A DNA stretch of 64,000 bases from Mesorhizobium sp. 131-2-1 (GCF_016756535.1 NZ_AP023247.1:124001-188000), one strand, 5' to 3'. Shown: positions 35,977-45,760, numbered from the stretch's first letter. A program made the numbers and translations. Notes: generated by a model not told the origin, from the sequence alone.

Positions 35977-37821
35977 TCACTCCGGCACTTTCCTCACAGC
36001 GCCCTTGTCGGCGCTGGTGGCGAACGCCGCATAGGCGCGGAGCGCTGTCGTCACCTTGCGCTTGCGCTTTTCCTCGGGCTTCCAGGCATCCACGCCTTTT
36101 GCCGCCATCGCCGCGCGGCGGGCATCGAGCTCTGCCTCTGAGACGGCGAGGTGGATCTTGCGGTTGGGGATGTCGATCTCGATCGTGTCGCCTTCCCGGA
36201 CCAGGCCGATCAGCCCGCCTTCGGCGGCTTCCGGCGAGACGTGGCCGATCGACAGGCCCGACGTGCCGCCGGAGAAGCGACCGTCGGTGATCAGCGCGCA
36301 GGCCTTGCCGAGGCCTTTCGACTTCAGATAGCTGGTCGGGTAGAGCATTTCCTGCATGCCGGGTCCGCCGCGCGGCCCCTCATAGCGGATGACGACGACG
36401 TCGCCCGCCTTGATCTCGTTGCCGAGGATCGCCTTGACCGAGGCATCCTGGCTCTCGAAGACACGGGCCGGGCCGGTGAACTTCAGGATCGACTCATCGA
36501 CGCCGGCGGTCTTCACGATGCAGCCGTCGAGCGCCAGATTGCCTTTCAGCACGGCTAGGCCGCCGTCCTTGGAGAACGGCGTCTCAGCCGAGCGGATGAC
36601 GCCCTTCTCGCGATCGAGATCGAGCTCGTCCCAGCGGCGGTCCTGGCTGAAGGCGACCTGCGTCGGCACACCGCCGGGGGCGGCGAGGAAGAAGTCGCGC
36701 ACGTTCTCGGCGGAGGTGCGGGAAATGTCCCAATGGTCGAGCGCCTCACCGAGCGTCGCGGTGTGGACCGTCGGCAGGTCGCGGTTGATCAGTCCGGCCC
36801 GATCGAGCTGACCGAGGATGGCCATGATGCCGCCGGCGCGATGGACGTCCTCCATGTGCACGTCGGACTTGGCCGGCGCCACCTTGCAGAGCACGGGCAC
36901 CTTGCGCGACAGCCGGTCGATGTCTTCCATGGTGAAGTCGACCTCGCCCTCATGCGCGGCGGCGAGGATGTGCAGCACCGTGTTGGTCGAGCCGCCCATG
37001 GCGATGTCGAGCGCCATGGCGTTCTCGAAGGCGCCCTTGGAGGCGATGCTGCGCGGCAGGGCGCTGGCGTCGTCCTGTTCGTAGTAGCGCTGGGCAAGAT
37101 CGACGACCAGGTGGCCGGCCTCGACGAACAGCCGCTTGCGGTCGGCGTGGGTGGCGAGCGTCGAGCCATTGCCGGGCAACGACAGGCCGAGCGCCTCGGT
37201 CAGGCAGTTCATCGAATTGGCGGTGAACATGCCGGAGCAGGAACCGCAGGTCGGGCAGGCCGAGCGCTCGATGACCTTGACGTCCTCGTCGGAGACACGG
37301 TCGTCGGCGGCGGCCACCATGGCGTCGACGAGGTCGAGCGCCTGCGCCTTGCCGGCGAGCACCACCTTGCCGGCCTCCATAGGGCCGCCTGAGACGAAGA
37401 CGGTCGGGATGTTGAGGCGCAGCGAGGCCATCAGCATGCCGGGGGTGATCTTGTCGCAGTTGGAGATACAGACCATGGCGTCGGCGCAATGCGCGTTGAC
37501 CATGTATTCGACCGAGTCGGCGATCAGCTCGCGCGACGGCAGCGAATAGAGCATGCCGTCATGGCCCATGGCGATGCCGTCGTCGACGGCGATGGTGTTG
37601 AATTCCTTGGCGACGCCGCCGGCTTTCTCGATCTCGCGCGCGACGAGCTGGCCGAGGTCCTTCAGGTGCACATGGCCCGGCACGAACTGGGTGAAGGAGT
37701 TGACCACGGCGATGATCGGCTTGCCGAAATCACTGTCCTTCATGCCGGTGGCGCGCCACAGGCCGCGGGCGCCGGCCATGTTGCGGCCATGGGTGGTGGT
37801 GCGGGAGCGATAGGCGGGCAT
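35977..37821 (-). CDS. ilvD: Dihydroxy-acid dehydratase
   Basis: A 614-residue IlvD that converts 2,3-dihydroxy-isovalerate and -methylvalerate to the keto acids in valine and isoleucine synthesis. The N-terminus [20 protein letters not shown], cluster motifs [11 protein letters not shown] and [17 protein letters not shown], and GRFSGG ([10 protein letters not shown]) are diagnostic. The start at 37821 has AAGGAAAG upstream. A longer frame to 37920 crosses the promoter area and was rejected. It is distinct from the xylonate-dehydratase-like paralogue at 3539-5344. Confidence 0.95.
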   Translation of the reverse strand: MPAYRSRTTTHGRNMAGARGLWRATGMKDSDFGKPIIAVVNSFTQFVPGHVHLKDLGQLVAREIEKAGGVAKEFNTIAVDDGIAMGHDGMLYSLPSRELIADSVEYMVNAHCADAMVCISNCDKITPGMLMASLRLNIPTVFVSGGPMEAGKVVLAGKAQALDLVDAMVAAADDRVSDEDVKVIERSACPTCGSCSGMFTANSMNCLTEALGLSLPGNGSTLATHADRKRLFVEAGHLVVDLAQRYYEQDDASALPRSIASKGAFENAMALDIAMGGSTNTVLHILAAAHEGEVDFTMEDIDRLSRKVPVLCKVAPAKSDVHMEDVHRAGGIMAILGQLDRAGLINRDLPTVHTATLGEALDHWDISRTSAENVRDFFLAAPGGVPTQVAFSQDRRWDELDLDREKGVIRSAETPFSKDGGLAVLKGNLALDGCIVKTAGVDESILKFTGPARVFESQDASVKAILGNEIKAGDVVVIRYEGPRGGPGMQEMLYPTSYLKSKGLGKACALITDGRFSGGTSGLSIGHVSPEAAEGGLIGLVREGDTIEIDIPNRKIHLAVSEAELDARRAAMAAKGVDAWKPEEKRKRKVTTALRAYAAFATSADKGAVRKVPE

Positions 37822-37973
37822 GAACTTTCCTTGGCTGGCTGGCCGCGCTCGATGCCGAGCGTGGCGGCGCTGAATTTGGACCGCAGGGTTTATAGACGCC
37901 GCAGTCCGGCATGGCCACAATTTTGCGATGCGCCAGATTTTGCCTGCGCCGGTTGACGGCGGCGAGCCATCCG

Positions 37974-37991
37974 TATATAGCCAATTGGGTA
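37974..37991. promoter_or_regulatory. ArsR operator-like dyad
   Basis: TATAGCCAATTGGGTATA is a near-perfect dyad centred on CCAATTGG, about 27 bases before the ArsR start, followed by a second small dyad ATAGC-TATTTG-GCTAT. The region is AT-rich and suits autoregulation and perhaps the divergent ilvD promoter. Confidence 0.45.
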
Positions 37992-38017
37992 TATAGCTAT
38001 TTGGCTATGGAGTTGAT

Positions 38018-38362
38018 GTGAACCAGTTGGATGCCACTTTCGCGGCGCTCGCCGATCCGACGCGACGCGCCATCCTCGCCCGGCTCATCCAAGGCGAAGC
38101 CTCGGTGATGGAACTGGCCGAGCCGTTCGCAATGAGCCAGCCGTCGATCTCCAAGCACCTCAAGGTGCTGGAAAATGCCGGACTGATTTCACGCGGTCGT
38201 GACGCGCAGCGCCGGCCCTGCCGGCTGGAAGCCAAGCCGCTGGCCGAAGCCAATGATTGGTTGGAGCGCTATCGCAAAATCTGGGAGGGCAACTTCCAGC
38301 GGCTCGATGCGCTGCTCGGCGCGCTCAAGGCCGAAAAAGGCTCAGACGAGCAGGAACATTAG
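38018..38362 (+). CDS. ArsR-family winged-helix repressor
   Basis: A 114-residue ArsR-type regulator: DATFAALADPTRRAILARL, then a recognition helix in MSQPSISKHLKVLENAGL and RPCRLEAKPLAEANDWLE. No metal-binding cysteine motif is visible, so it belongs to the group that pairs with AHSA1/SRPBCC proteins rather than to metal sensors. It starts at GTG 38018 behind ATGGAG. It is the first gene of an ArsR-SRPBCC-VOC module. Confidence 0.9.
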   Translation: MNQLDATFAALADPTRRAILARLIQGEASVMELAEPFAMSQPSISKHLKVLENAGLISRGRDAQRRPCRLEAKPLAEANDWLERYRKIWEGNFQRLDALLGALKAEKGSDEQEH

Positions 38363-38467
38363 ACCCGGACGACTTCGGCGCGGGCCGAAAATATCGACGC
38401 CGCTGTCGGATCGAGGCCTGGCCGAGCGTCCTTGGGCTAATCAAGGACGAAGCAGAGGAGGACAGCA

Positions 38468-38995
38468 ATGAGCACCACGAGATTGCCGGATTCGACCCTC
38501 GCGACGTTGACAGTCACGACCCCCAGCGATTGCGAGGTGAGGATCACCCGCGTCTTCGACGCGCCTCGCCCGATGGTGTTCGACTGCTGGACCGTGCCGG
38601 AACTCCTGAAGGGCTGGCTGCACGGCCCGGACGGCTGGTGGCTGGAGGTATGCCAAATCGACCTCAGGGTCGGCGGCGCGGCACGTTACGTCTGGCATCA
38701 CAGCGATGGCCAGGTCATGGGCATGAGCGCCACCTACCGCGAGATCGTGCGCCCGAGCCGGATCGTCGCCACCGAGCTTTTCGACCAGGACTGGACCGGC
38801 GGCGAGACGCTGGGGACGGTGATCTTCTCGGAGGTCAACGACAAGACACTGCTGACACAGACGATCCTCTATGCCTCGCAGGCGGCGCGCGACGGCGCGC
38901 TCGGCACCGGCATGACCGGCGGCATGGGCGAAAGCTACGCTAAGCTCGACGCCTATCTTGCTTCCCTGCAGGACGCCGCCAAGGGCGCCGCCTGA
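38468..38995 (+). CDS. SRPBCC/AHSA1-domain protein
   Basis: A 175-residue AHSA1-type START-like protein: VRITRVFDAPRPMVFDCWTVPELLKGWLHGPDGW is the family opening and the C-terminal helix contains MGESYAKLDAYLAS. It binds a hydrophobic ligand, and its role is usually unknown. It lies between the ArsR regulator (105-base gap with AGAGGA before the ATG) and a PhnB-like VOC gene, a common module in which the three are co-regulated. Confidence 0.9.
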   Translation: MSTTRLPDSTLATLTVTTPSDCEVRITRVFDAPRPMVFDCWTVPELLKGWLHGPDGWWLEVCQIDLRVGGAARYVWHHSDGQVMGMSATYREIVRPSRIVATELFDQDWTGGETLGTVIFSEVNDKTLLTQTILYASQAARDGALGTGMTGGMGESYAKLDAYLASLQDAAKGAA

Positions 38996-39033
38996 TCCTT
39001 CCATCATCCCCAAGAGAAGCCGAGGAGAGACGC

Positions 39034-39504
39034 ATGCAAAAGATCACCACCTTCCTGTGGTTCGACGGCCAGGCAGAAGAGGCCATGAACCATTACATGT
39101 CCATCTTCAAGAATTCCAAGGAGCTGAGCGTGACGCGTTGGCCCAAGGGCCACGCTCTTGAAGGCAAGGTGCTGGTGGCGTCGTTCGAGCTCGACGGCGT
39201 TCCGTTCCTGGCGCTCAACGGCGGACCCCAATACAAGTTCACCGAGGCGATCTCGCTCTCGATCGACTGCAAGACCCAGGAAGAAGTCGATCATTTCTGG
39301 ACCAGGCTCACAGAAGGCGGTGGCGAACCTGGCCCCTGCGGCTGGCTGAAGGACAAGTTCGGCGTTTCCTGGCAGGTCGTGCCGGAACAGCTGCCGCGCC
39401 TGCTTCAGGACCCCGACCAGGCAAAGGCCGGCCGGGCGATGAATGCGATGATGCAGATGGGCAAGATCGACATCGCCAAGATCGAGGAGGCCGCCAGGGG
39501 CTGA
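39034..39504 (+). CDS. PhnB-like VOC-superfamily protein
   Basis: A 156-residue protein of the PhnB / 3-demethylubiquinone-methyltransferase-like VOC group. It begins QKITTFLWFDGQAEEAMNHY, has FLALNGGPQYKFTEAISLSI centrally, and ends KIDIAKIEEAARG. The family name is historical, and no methyltransferase activity is implied. It is the third gene of the ArsR-SRPBCC-VOC module, 38 bases after the SRPBCC gene. Confidence 0.9.
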   Translation: MQKITTFLWFDGQAEEAMNHYMSIFKNSKELSVTRWPKGHALEGKVLVASFELDGVPFLALNGGPQYKFTEAISLSIDCKTQEEVDHFWTRLTEGGGEPGPCGWLKDKFGVSWQVVPEQLPRLLQDPDQAKAGRAMNAMMQMGKIDIAKIEEAARG

Positions 39505-39521
39505 ACCGCCCCAGGCCGATC

Positions 39522-39574
39522 GCTCCAGCTCCAGGGCGGTTCACCGTTTCACGGAACGGAGAACCGCTCTATCT
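39522..39574. repeat. Palindromic repeat (GGCGGTTCACCG type) overlapping a stop codon
   Basis: GCGGTTCACCGTT (39536-39548) pairs with AACGGAGAACCGC (39555-39567) with one mismatch and loop TCACGG, followed by TCTATCTCT. The tail covers the TAG stop (39569-39571) of the minus-strand glycosyltransferase, so insertion or growth of the repeat may have set that protein's end. Confidence 0.65.
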
Positions 39575-41059
39575 CTGGATCAGACCATGCTCCTCAAGGA
39601 TTTGCGCAATACGCCGCCCCACCACGACCAGCGATTGCTGTTCCTTCAGGAGCGCGAAGCCGCGACGCGCACGTGCATCGGCTTCCCCAGGTGAATCGTA
39701 GACCTTGCGCAAGGCCTCGACCGCGGCGTCGGCGTTCGCTGTCGCCCAAACCTGACCTTTGGTCTGCACATATTCGCCGTGGCGAACCGGCTCCAAGGCA
39801 TAGGCGACGGGATATCCGGTCAGTTCATTGATGAAGTCGGTGGTGCCGCCATAGTCGGTGGCCACCACAGCCTTTCCGGCCGCGAGCGCCTCGGCGGCGC
39901 CAAAGCCGAAGCCTTCGGAGCGATGGAGCGAGATGAACGCATCGCATCCCCGCATCAGCGCATCCACGCCCATGCGATCGAGCGTGTGGTCCACAATCTG
40001 GATCCGGTCGTCTTGCGCTGCCATGTCACCAAGCCACTGCCGCAGCCCTTCATCGCGCTCGCCGCGCGTTTTGACGATCAGCTCGACATCACGCTTCGCC
40101 GGCGGGAAGGCGGCGCGGAAGGCGTTGACCGCGGCTTGAGGGTTCTTGCGCGCGACGTACGAGTCAAAGTCCAGATAGGTAAAGAAGCGTAGCGTTGCGC
40201 GGTCAGGGCGCGGTGTCGGCGCTTGCAAGGGAAGCCGCACGGGCTGCGGCACATACTTCAGGCTTACGCCCGAAAGTCCGTCGAAGGCGGACGCCACGAA
40301 ACGCGAAGGCGCCCACACTTCGTCAAAATCACGGATTGCGGCATGCCATTCCCGCGGAATCTTTCCGAGCTCCCAAAACGGAAACAGGATGTTCAACCGG
40401 CCGGGCGCGATGTCCTGGCGATAATGCTCGGCGGCGGCCAGACCGGTAACGACCAGCTGGGCCTTGCGGTCGACCACCGGGTTGGACTTGGTTGTGAATT
40501 CGGCGTCATTTTCGCGTCCGGGCAAAGCAAGGGCGCGGGACGTAACGGGCAGGCGCGCCGCGTCGCACGCGTAGACGATGTTTCGCGCCGCCTGGCCCAG
40601 TCCAATTTCGGAACACAGATATCCGCTGACGCACAGGCCATCTTCCAGATTTCGCGGGAAGGGGATGACGCGACGTTCGGAGAGCTTCATCCGCACCGCC
40701 TTGAAATGGGGGGCATCGAAGCCATTGCGCAAAAGGTGCGCGATCGGATTGTCCTGGCCCGGCCGGAACCCCGGGGCCAGAGAGGCATAGCTTTCGATAT
40801 CGATCCCGTTCGCCGGCTTCCGCCTTTCGCGCCAGCCATGGCTCATATAGTGCGCGAACGGATCGATGCCGCTCATGGCGACGTCCTTGTGGGCAGTCAA
40901 ATACCACTCCGGGTCGAAGACGCCGGTCAGTTCGGCCAATGCCCGAAGATGCCGGTGCTCCCATTCGACGCCCAGCACCCCCTGCATCTGCTGCCGCCGC
41001 GACAGGATGGTACGCCGAGCGTAGCGAACGACCCTTCGCGCAAAATCCTTGATCGTCAC
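39569..41059 (-). CDS. GT4-type glycosyltransferase
   Basis: A 496-residue protein. The N-terminal ~110 residues (GVFDPEWYLTAHKDVAMSGIDPFAHYMSHG) are the non-catalytic domain often fused to glycan-assembly enzymes. The rest is a GT-B fold with EGFGFGAAEALAAGKAVVATDYGG, the GT4 donor-binding motif containing the ExxxxxxxE pattern. It starts at GTG 41059, overlapping the stop of the upstream GT2 gene (GTGA), so translation is coupled. It probably acts in exopolysaccharide or O-antigen assembly. Confidence 0.88.
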   Translation of the reverse strand: MTIKDFARRVVRYARRTILSRRQQMQGVLGVEWEHRHLRALAELTGVFDPEWYLTAHKDVAMSGIDPFAHYMSHGWRERRKPANGIDIESYASLAPGFRPGQDNPIAHLLRNGFDAPHFKAVRMKLSERRVIPFPRNLEDGLCVSGYLCSEIGLGQAARNIVYACDAARLPVTSRALALPGRENDAEFTTKSNPVVDRKAQLVVTGLAAAEHYRQDIAPGRLNILFPFWELGKIPREWHAAIRDFDEVWAPSRFVASAFDGLSGVSLKYVPQPVRLPLQAPTPRPDRATLRFFTYLDFDSYVARKNPQAAVNAFRAAFPPAKRDVELIVKTRGERDEGLRQWLGDMAAQDDRIQIVDHTLDRMGVDALMRGCDAFISLHRSEGFGFGAAEALAAGKAVVATDYGGTTDFINELTGYPVAYALEPVRHGEYVQTKGQVWATANADAAVEALRKVYDSPGEADARARRGFALLKEQQSLVVVGRRIAQILEEHGLIQR

Positions 41060-42672
41060 GGATTGCCTATCCTGTCTGTCCACGGAAATCCGGCTTGCGG
41101 CCGATCGCCCATATCCACATGCGGATTGCAAAAGGGATCCTGCTCCACGGCTTCGCGCCAACGCTCGGCTATCAGGCGCATGCTTGCGACACGCATCCTC
41201 AGCACCTCAGGCGTGGCTTCGGAACCACGCGTCGCGGATTCGCGGTGGACGATCCCGTCCGTCGGTAGCGAAATGACCCTTAAGCCCATCAGGCGCGCGC
41301 GCAGGCAATAGTCGACATCGTTGTATTCAACAGGCAGGCAGACCTCGTCAAACCCGCCGATCTCATGGAAAACGGTTCGCCGCGAGGCGATGATGGCGCC
41401 CGTCACGGCCTGATAATTGCGCACGGTGCGCATGGCGTGGAGATAGCCGTCCGCATTTCCCGGCGCGCCTCGCAACACATGCTGCGCCAGCACGGGATGC
41501 TCGCTGTGCGAGCCGGGTTGCAAAACTATGCCCGCATGCTGCACCGAGCCATCCGGGTACAAAAGGCGGGCGCCCACGACGCCGACTTCGGGGCGCATAG
41601 CGTGCGCAACCATCAACTCCAGCTGACGAGGGTCGGTGATCTCGACATCATTGTTCAACAGGACCACAACGTCCGCGGTCGCGGCCGCCACGCCCATATT
41701 GACCATGCGAGAGAAATTGAAGCGGCCATGGACCCTGACGATACCGGCGCCGTGCTGCTTCTGGAGTTCCGCGTAGAGTGCCAGCGTGGCCGGGTCGGTG
41801 CTTGCGTGATCCACAATGACGAGCTCGGGCGAAAGGTGCTCCAAGGCTTTCACAAACCGGACGCAACGCTTCAGGAGTTTGGGCTGGTCACGGTTGGGAA
41901 TGACGATCGCCACGGACCGAGGCGGAGGCAGACGCGCGATATCGGCTGGTTCCGCCGAAGGACGCGGCAGACCAGTGGGAAGGTGCATGACGGTCTCGGT
42001 GAGATGACCGACCGCGAGAGGCCCACTCGCCAGGGCACGCAGCCAACCGTGCAGGGAATTCGGGCGCCCGGCCGAGCGCCGGCCAAGGATGAGTTTACGC
42101 GAAGCCATGAAGGCCGTGCCGACATAGTCCATCGAAACGATCAGATCGGGATCCCAGCCCGGCAGAAAACAAGGCTGCGGGACCGCCCCGGCATCGAGAC
42201 GGCGATCATGATCGCAGACGATCAGGTCCGGCATCGGTGCCCCGCGCGACGGTGAAAGCATGCGATTGAGGAGAGCGAAGGCATCCGTATCGAACGTCGT
42301 ACCCGCGGCTGCGAAAACCATATGACTTCCGCGCCACAGATGATCGTGCGCCGGATCCGACAACAGGTTCAGCGCATCGAGCGTCGGCTCCGCGAACAGG
42401 CCGCGCAGGCTTGCAAAGTCGTCCACATCAGGCAAGTCCGTCTCGCGGACACCGGCAACGACGATCTCGATATTGCGATAGGACTGTGCAAGCAGCGTCG
42501 AGAGCGTATCCGACAGGGCCTCGCCGCTCGCCGATGCCGCGTCATGGATCACAACGGTAATCAGGTGATTCCACGTGCGCTGCTCGCCGGCTGCCGCCAT
42601 CCTTTCGGCCAACCTGGATTGCCGCCAATCGTCGTAACCCGCCGATAGGGTGGCGTCTTCCCGCCTGCTCAT
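41056..42672 (-). CDS. GT2-family glycosyltransferase
   Basis: A 538-residue protein with a C-terminal GT-A domain: SVAIVIPNRDQPKLLKRCVRF, LVIVDHASTDPATLALY, VVLLNNDVEITDPRQLELMV (the DxD-type NND motif) and a GGFDEVCLPVEYNDVDYCLRAR acceptor region. The first ~260 residues resemble a second, degenerate glycosyltransferase-like domain (AAAGTTFDTDAFALLNRML). It overlaps the GT4 gene downstream and follows the methyltransferase gene after 75 bases, so the three probably form one glycan operon. Confidence 0.88.
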   Translation of the reverse strand: MSRREDATLSAGYDDWRQSRLAERMAAAGEQRTWNHLITVVIHDAASASGEALSDTLSTLLAQSYRNIEIVVAGVRETDLPDVDDFASLRGLFAEPTLDALNLLSDPAHDHLWRGSHMVFAAAGTTFDTDAFALLNRMLSPSRGAPMPDLIVCDHDRRLDAGAVPQPCFLPGWDPDLIVSMDYVGTAFMASRKLILGRRSAGRPNSLHGWLRALASGPLAVGHLTETVMHLPTGLPRPSAEPADIARLPPPRSVAIVIPNRDQPKLLKRCVRFVKALEHLSPELVIVDHASTDPATLALYAELQKQHGAGIVRVHGRFNFSRMVNMGVAAATADVVVLLNNDVEITDPRQLELMVAHAMRPEVGVVGARLLYPDGSVQHAGIVLQPGSHSEHPVLAQHVLRGAPGNADGYLHAMRTVRNYQAVTGAIIASRRTVFHEIGGFDEVCLPVEYNDVDYCLRARLMGLRVISLPTDGIVHRESATRGSEATPEVLRMRVASMRLIAERWREAVEQDPFCNPHVDMGDRPQAGFPWTDRIGNP

Positions 42673-42747
42673 ACTACCGGCTCTCCTCAGTCGCCGTCGG
42701 CTTGTCTGCGCGTGCCGATTGTTGTCGTTGCCGAAAGAGATCGATCA

Positions 42748-43539
42748 CTACAGCTTCGTCAGAACGACCATGTCCTGATAGTCGAGCGCACCGCGCGGGA
42801 TATACTGGCATACACGCAAGAATTTCGACCAATGATCGAATACATACCGCACATTGTGGAAGGCGGAGTGGTAGAAGTCGGGGAAGTCTGCGCCCCACTG
42901 GTCATCCTTGGTAAAGAAAAGCCCTCGCGTATAGAAGATATCCGCGACCTGCTCGCGAAGCGGCGACTCCGGCGGAATCCCTCCGGAAAACTGATCGAAT
43001 GCATGCTGTCCGTGAACTGTCAGCGTGACAAACCCGCCCGGGCGAAGGACGCGTGCCAACTCCGCAAGCCAGGCATCCTGATAATCCTCATCAAGATGCG
43101 ACATCACACTGTGGTTGAAGATCAGGTCGAACGAGCCATCGCCGTAGGGAAGCGGAGGCAGGCCTTGCGTAAGGCTCGTTTCAATCCACGGCATATGCGC
43201 CGAAACCCATTCGATCGCTTCGGCGTCGATCTCGTTTCCGTACAGCTTGCGAGGCAAGGCGGGCACAGGCAGATGCCGCAAGATGCGGCCGCAGCCGCAA
43301 CCCCACTCGAGGATATCGTTGAAATCCCCGTATGACTTTCGGATGGACGCCAAGGCCCGCTCCAGATCGCGCAAGGACTTTGCCCCCGACTCAACGAACC
43401 AGTCGCCGGCGTCCGTGCCGGTGACCTTGTAGCGCAGCCGCGGCGGAGGGAGCTGGATTTCCGGAGCAGCGCCGGATCTGTCGGCCGCATGGACTGCTGC
43501 TCCAGGTCCCTGATTTGAACTCTCGGTTGTCGAAATCAC
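42748..43539 (-). CDS. SAM-dependent methyltransferase of the glycan cluster
   Basis: A 263-residue class I methyltransferase. SAM motif I is ILEWGCGCGRILRHL, followed by LYGNEIDAEAIEWV and SFDLIFNHSVMSHLDEDYQDA. The LARVLRPGGFVTLTVHG region is typical. It lies upstream of the two glycosyltransferase genes on the same strand and may methylate a sugar or cap a glycan chain (inference). It starts at 43539, after a 168-base gap from prfC that holds a TTCG-loop hairpin. Confidence 0.85.
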   Translation of the reverse strand: MISTTESSNQGPGAAVHAADRSGAAPEIQLPPPRLRYKVTGTDAGDWFVESGAKSLRDLERALASIRKSYGDFNDILEWGCGCGRILRHLPVPALPRKLYGNEIDAEAIEWVSAHMPWIETSLTQGLPPLPYGDGSFDLIFNHSVMSHLDEDYQDAWLAELARVLRPGGFVTLTVHGQHAFDQFSGGIPPESPLREQVADIFYTRGLFFTKDDQWGADFPDFYHSAFHNVRYVFDHWSKFLRVCQYIPRGALDYQDMVVLTKL

Positions 43540-43707
43540 GAAGCCTCCTGTCCTGCATCACAAGAGCATCACGCTTCGGCGATGCTCCGCGGCTTTTATG
43601 GACCGATCAGACGACGATGAAAATCCAGAACATCCGACAGAGTCCGAGCGGTTCAGCTTGTGCAGGCATCTGCCGGCATCGTTTCGGCGCGCCAAAAGAG
43701 ACCGCCT

Positions 43708-45300
43708 TCACGCTGCCTTGTCGCGAACCTGATAGTCCTTCACCGCCGCGAAGCGGATCGCTTTCCAGCGCTCGGCCTCGTAGTTGAGCGAAAAGCCATG
43801 CTGGGCGAGGAAGACCGGATCGTTGTCGAGGTCGCGGGCGATGTCGCCGCGATGCGCTTCGATGAACCGTTGCACCTCCGCTTTGTCGTCGGCCGAGATC
43901 CAGCGGCAGACCGAGAACCGCGACATCTCGAAATCGACCGGCAGCGTGTATTCGAAGTTCAGCCGTTCCTTCAGCACATCGAGCTGCAGGGCGCCGACGA
44001 CGCCGACGATTGCGGGTGAACCGTCTTCCGGCGAGAACAGCTGCACGACGCCTTCCTCGGCCATCTGGTGCAGCGCTTCCTTGAGCTTCTTGGCCTTCAT
44101 CGCGTCGCCGAGGCGGACGCGGCGCAGGATTTCCGGCGCGAAGTTCGGCACGCCCCGGAACAGTATCTCCTCACCTTCGGTGAGCGTGTCACCGATGCGC
44201 AGCGTGCCGTGGTTGGGAATGCCGACGACGTCGCCGGCGAAGGCCTCGTCGGCGGTGACGCGGGTGCGGGCGAAGAAGAACTGCGGCGCCGAAAGGCTCA
44301 TCGGCTTGCCGGTGCGCACCAGCTTGGCCTTCATGCCGCGCTCCAGCTTGCCGGAGCAGACACGCACGAAAGCGATGCGGTCGCGGTGGTTGGGATCCAT
44401 GTTGGCCTGGATCTTGAAGACGAAGGAGGTCATCTTCTCCTCGGTCGCCTCGACCTTGCGGCTGTCGGCCTCCTGCGCGCGCGGCGGCGGCCCGAAGGCG
44501 CCGAGCGCCTCGATCAGGTCGCGCACGCCGAAATTGCGCAGCGCCGAGCCGAAATAGACCGGCGTCAGATGGCCCTCGCGGAAGGCGTCGATATCGAGCG
44601 GGCGGCAGGCCTCGCGCGCCAGCTCCAGCTCCTCGATGAAGGCTTCCCGCTCATTGTCGGGCAGCAGCCCGGCGACGCGGTTGGAATCGGGACCGTGGAC
44701 CGGCGTGCGCTCCTTCTCGTCGTCGCTCCTGCGCACGGCGTTCAGCGCAAGGTGGTAGGTGCCCGAAAAGGTCTTGCCGCGGCCGATCGGCCAGGTGACG
44801 GGGGCGGTGTCCAGCGCCAGCTTCTGCTCGATCTCGTCGAGGATCTCGAAGGGATCGCGGCTTTCGCGGTCCATCTTGTTGACGAAGGTGATGATCGGGA
44901 TGTCGCGCAGCCGGCAGACCTCGAACAGCTTCAGCGTGCGCGGCTCGATGCCCTTGGCGGCGTCGATGACCATGACGGCCGAGTCGACCGCCGACAGCGT
45001 GCGGTAGGTGTCGTCGGCGAAGTCTTCGTGACCTGGCGTGTCAAGCAGGTTGAAGACGTTGTCGTCATACTCGAAGGTCATCACCGAGGTGACGACGGAA
45101 ATGCCGCGCTCGCGCTCGATCTTCATCCAGTCGGACCGTGTCTGGATGCGGTCCTTCTTGGCCTTGACCTCGCCGGCAAGCTGGATCGCGCCACCGAACA
45201 GAAGCAGCTTTTCGGTGAGCGTGGTCTTGCCGGCGTCGGGGTGGGCGATGATCGCGAAGGTGCGACGGCGCGATACCGCGTTTTCGATGTCTTCTGCCAA
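43708..45300 (-). CDS. prfC: Peptide chain release factor 3
   Basis: A 530-residue RF3 GTPase that recycles RF1 and RF2 after peptide release. G1 is AHPDAGKTTLTE, G3 DTPGHEDF and G4 NKMD. The C-terminal domains follow with FSPEDGSPAIVGVVGALQLDVLKERL. It starts at TTG 45300 behind AGGA at good spacing. The length matches the family. It ends 168 bases before the glycan methyltransferase start and is not part of that operon. Confidence 0.96.
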   Translation of the reverse strand: MAEDIENAVSRRRTFAIIAHPDAGKTTLTEKLLLFGGAIQLAGEVKAKKDRIQTRSDWMKIERERGISVVTSVMTFEYDDNVFNLLDTPGHEDFADDTYRTLSAVDSAVMVIDAAKGIEPRTLKLFEVCRLRDIPIITFVNKMDRESRDPFEILDEIEQKLALDTAPVTWPIGRGKTFSGTYHLALNAVRRSDDEKERTPVHGPDSNRVAGLLPDNEREAFIEELELAREACRPLDIDAFREGHLTPVYFGSALRNFGVRDLIEALGAFGPPPRAQEADSRKVEATEEKMTSFVFKIQANMDPNHRDRIAFVRVCSGKLERGMKAKLVRTGKPMSLSAPQFFFARTRVTADEAFAGDVVGIPNHGTLRIGDTLTEGEEILFRGVPNFAPEILRRVRLGDAMKAKKLKEALHQMAEEGVVQLFSPEDGSPAIVGVVGALQLDVLKERLNFEYTLPVDFEMSRFSVCRWISADDKAEVQRFIEAHRGDIARDLDNDPVFLAQHGFSLNYEAERWKAIRFAAVKDYQVRDKAA

Positions 45301-45416
45301 GTCGTGGAATCCTGTCTGTGGCGCGGGCTTCTAGCAGTGCATTGCCAGCCTGTCGACAGTTTCGGGCGGATCGGTTCCGCACCGAGAAGCCGCCACCGGC
45401 TAGGAGCCGCAGTCCG

Positions 45417-45662
45417 TCAGATCCCAGTTTGATCGCTGTACTGCCTGCCGAAGCTGGTGGCTAACCGGATCTCCAGGCGGCTGATGCCGATATCGCGCAA
45501 CAGGTAGTCCGGCAATTCGTCGAGCAGCGCCCGGTTCCTGCGGACGCGTACGATGCGAGCGACGGCATTGAGGCCGGCGCGACACTTTTCGTTGGCCGTG
45601 ACGAAGAAGCGCCAGCCGATCGGCCTGTCGACCGCGAACTTCAGTTCGGTGAGGGATGACAT
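45417..45662 (-). CDS. DUF1127-domain small protein
   Basis: An 81-residue protein with the DUF1127 C-terminal motif LLDELPDYLLRDIGISRLEI and an arginine-rich stretch before it (RIVRVRRNR). Small alphaproteobacterial proteins with this domain bind RNA or DNA and influence phosphate and carbon regulation. It starts at 45662 with AAGGAACC. An in-frame extension to 45713 lacks a ribosome site. It probably has its own transcript. Confidence 0.85.
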   Translation of the reverse strand: MSSLTELKFAVDRPIGWRFFVTANEKCRAGLNAVARIVRVRRNRALLDELPDYLLRDIGISRLEIRLATSFGRQYSDQTGI

Positions 45663-45760
45663 TGGTCGTGGTTCCTTCTGTTTGAACGATGGAAGATCGG
45701 GAGGGCCATGCAATGACCCTCCCGTGAGATGCCGACATGAAATGCCGGGTGTCGGCTGCG

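Noticed and set aside
43555..43600. Hairpin with a TTCG loop before the glycan methyltransferase gene considered as a tRNA or terminator
   Set aside because: The stem is short and bulged (GAGCAT/ATGCTC plus CGC/GCG), there is no T run on the useful strand, and no cloverleaf can be drawn.
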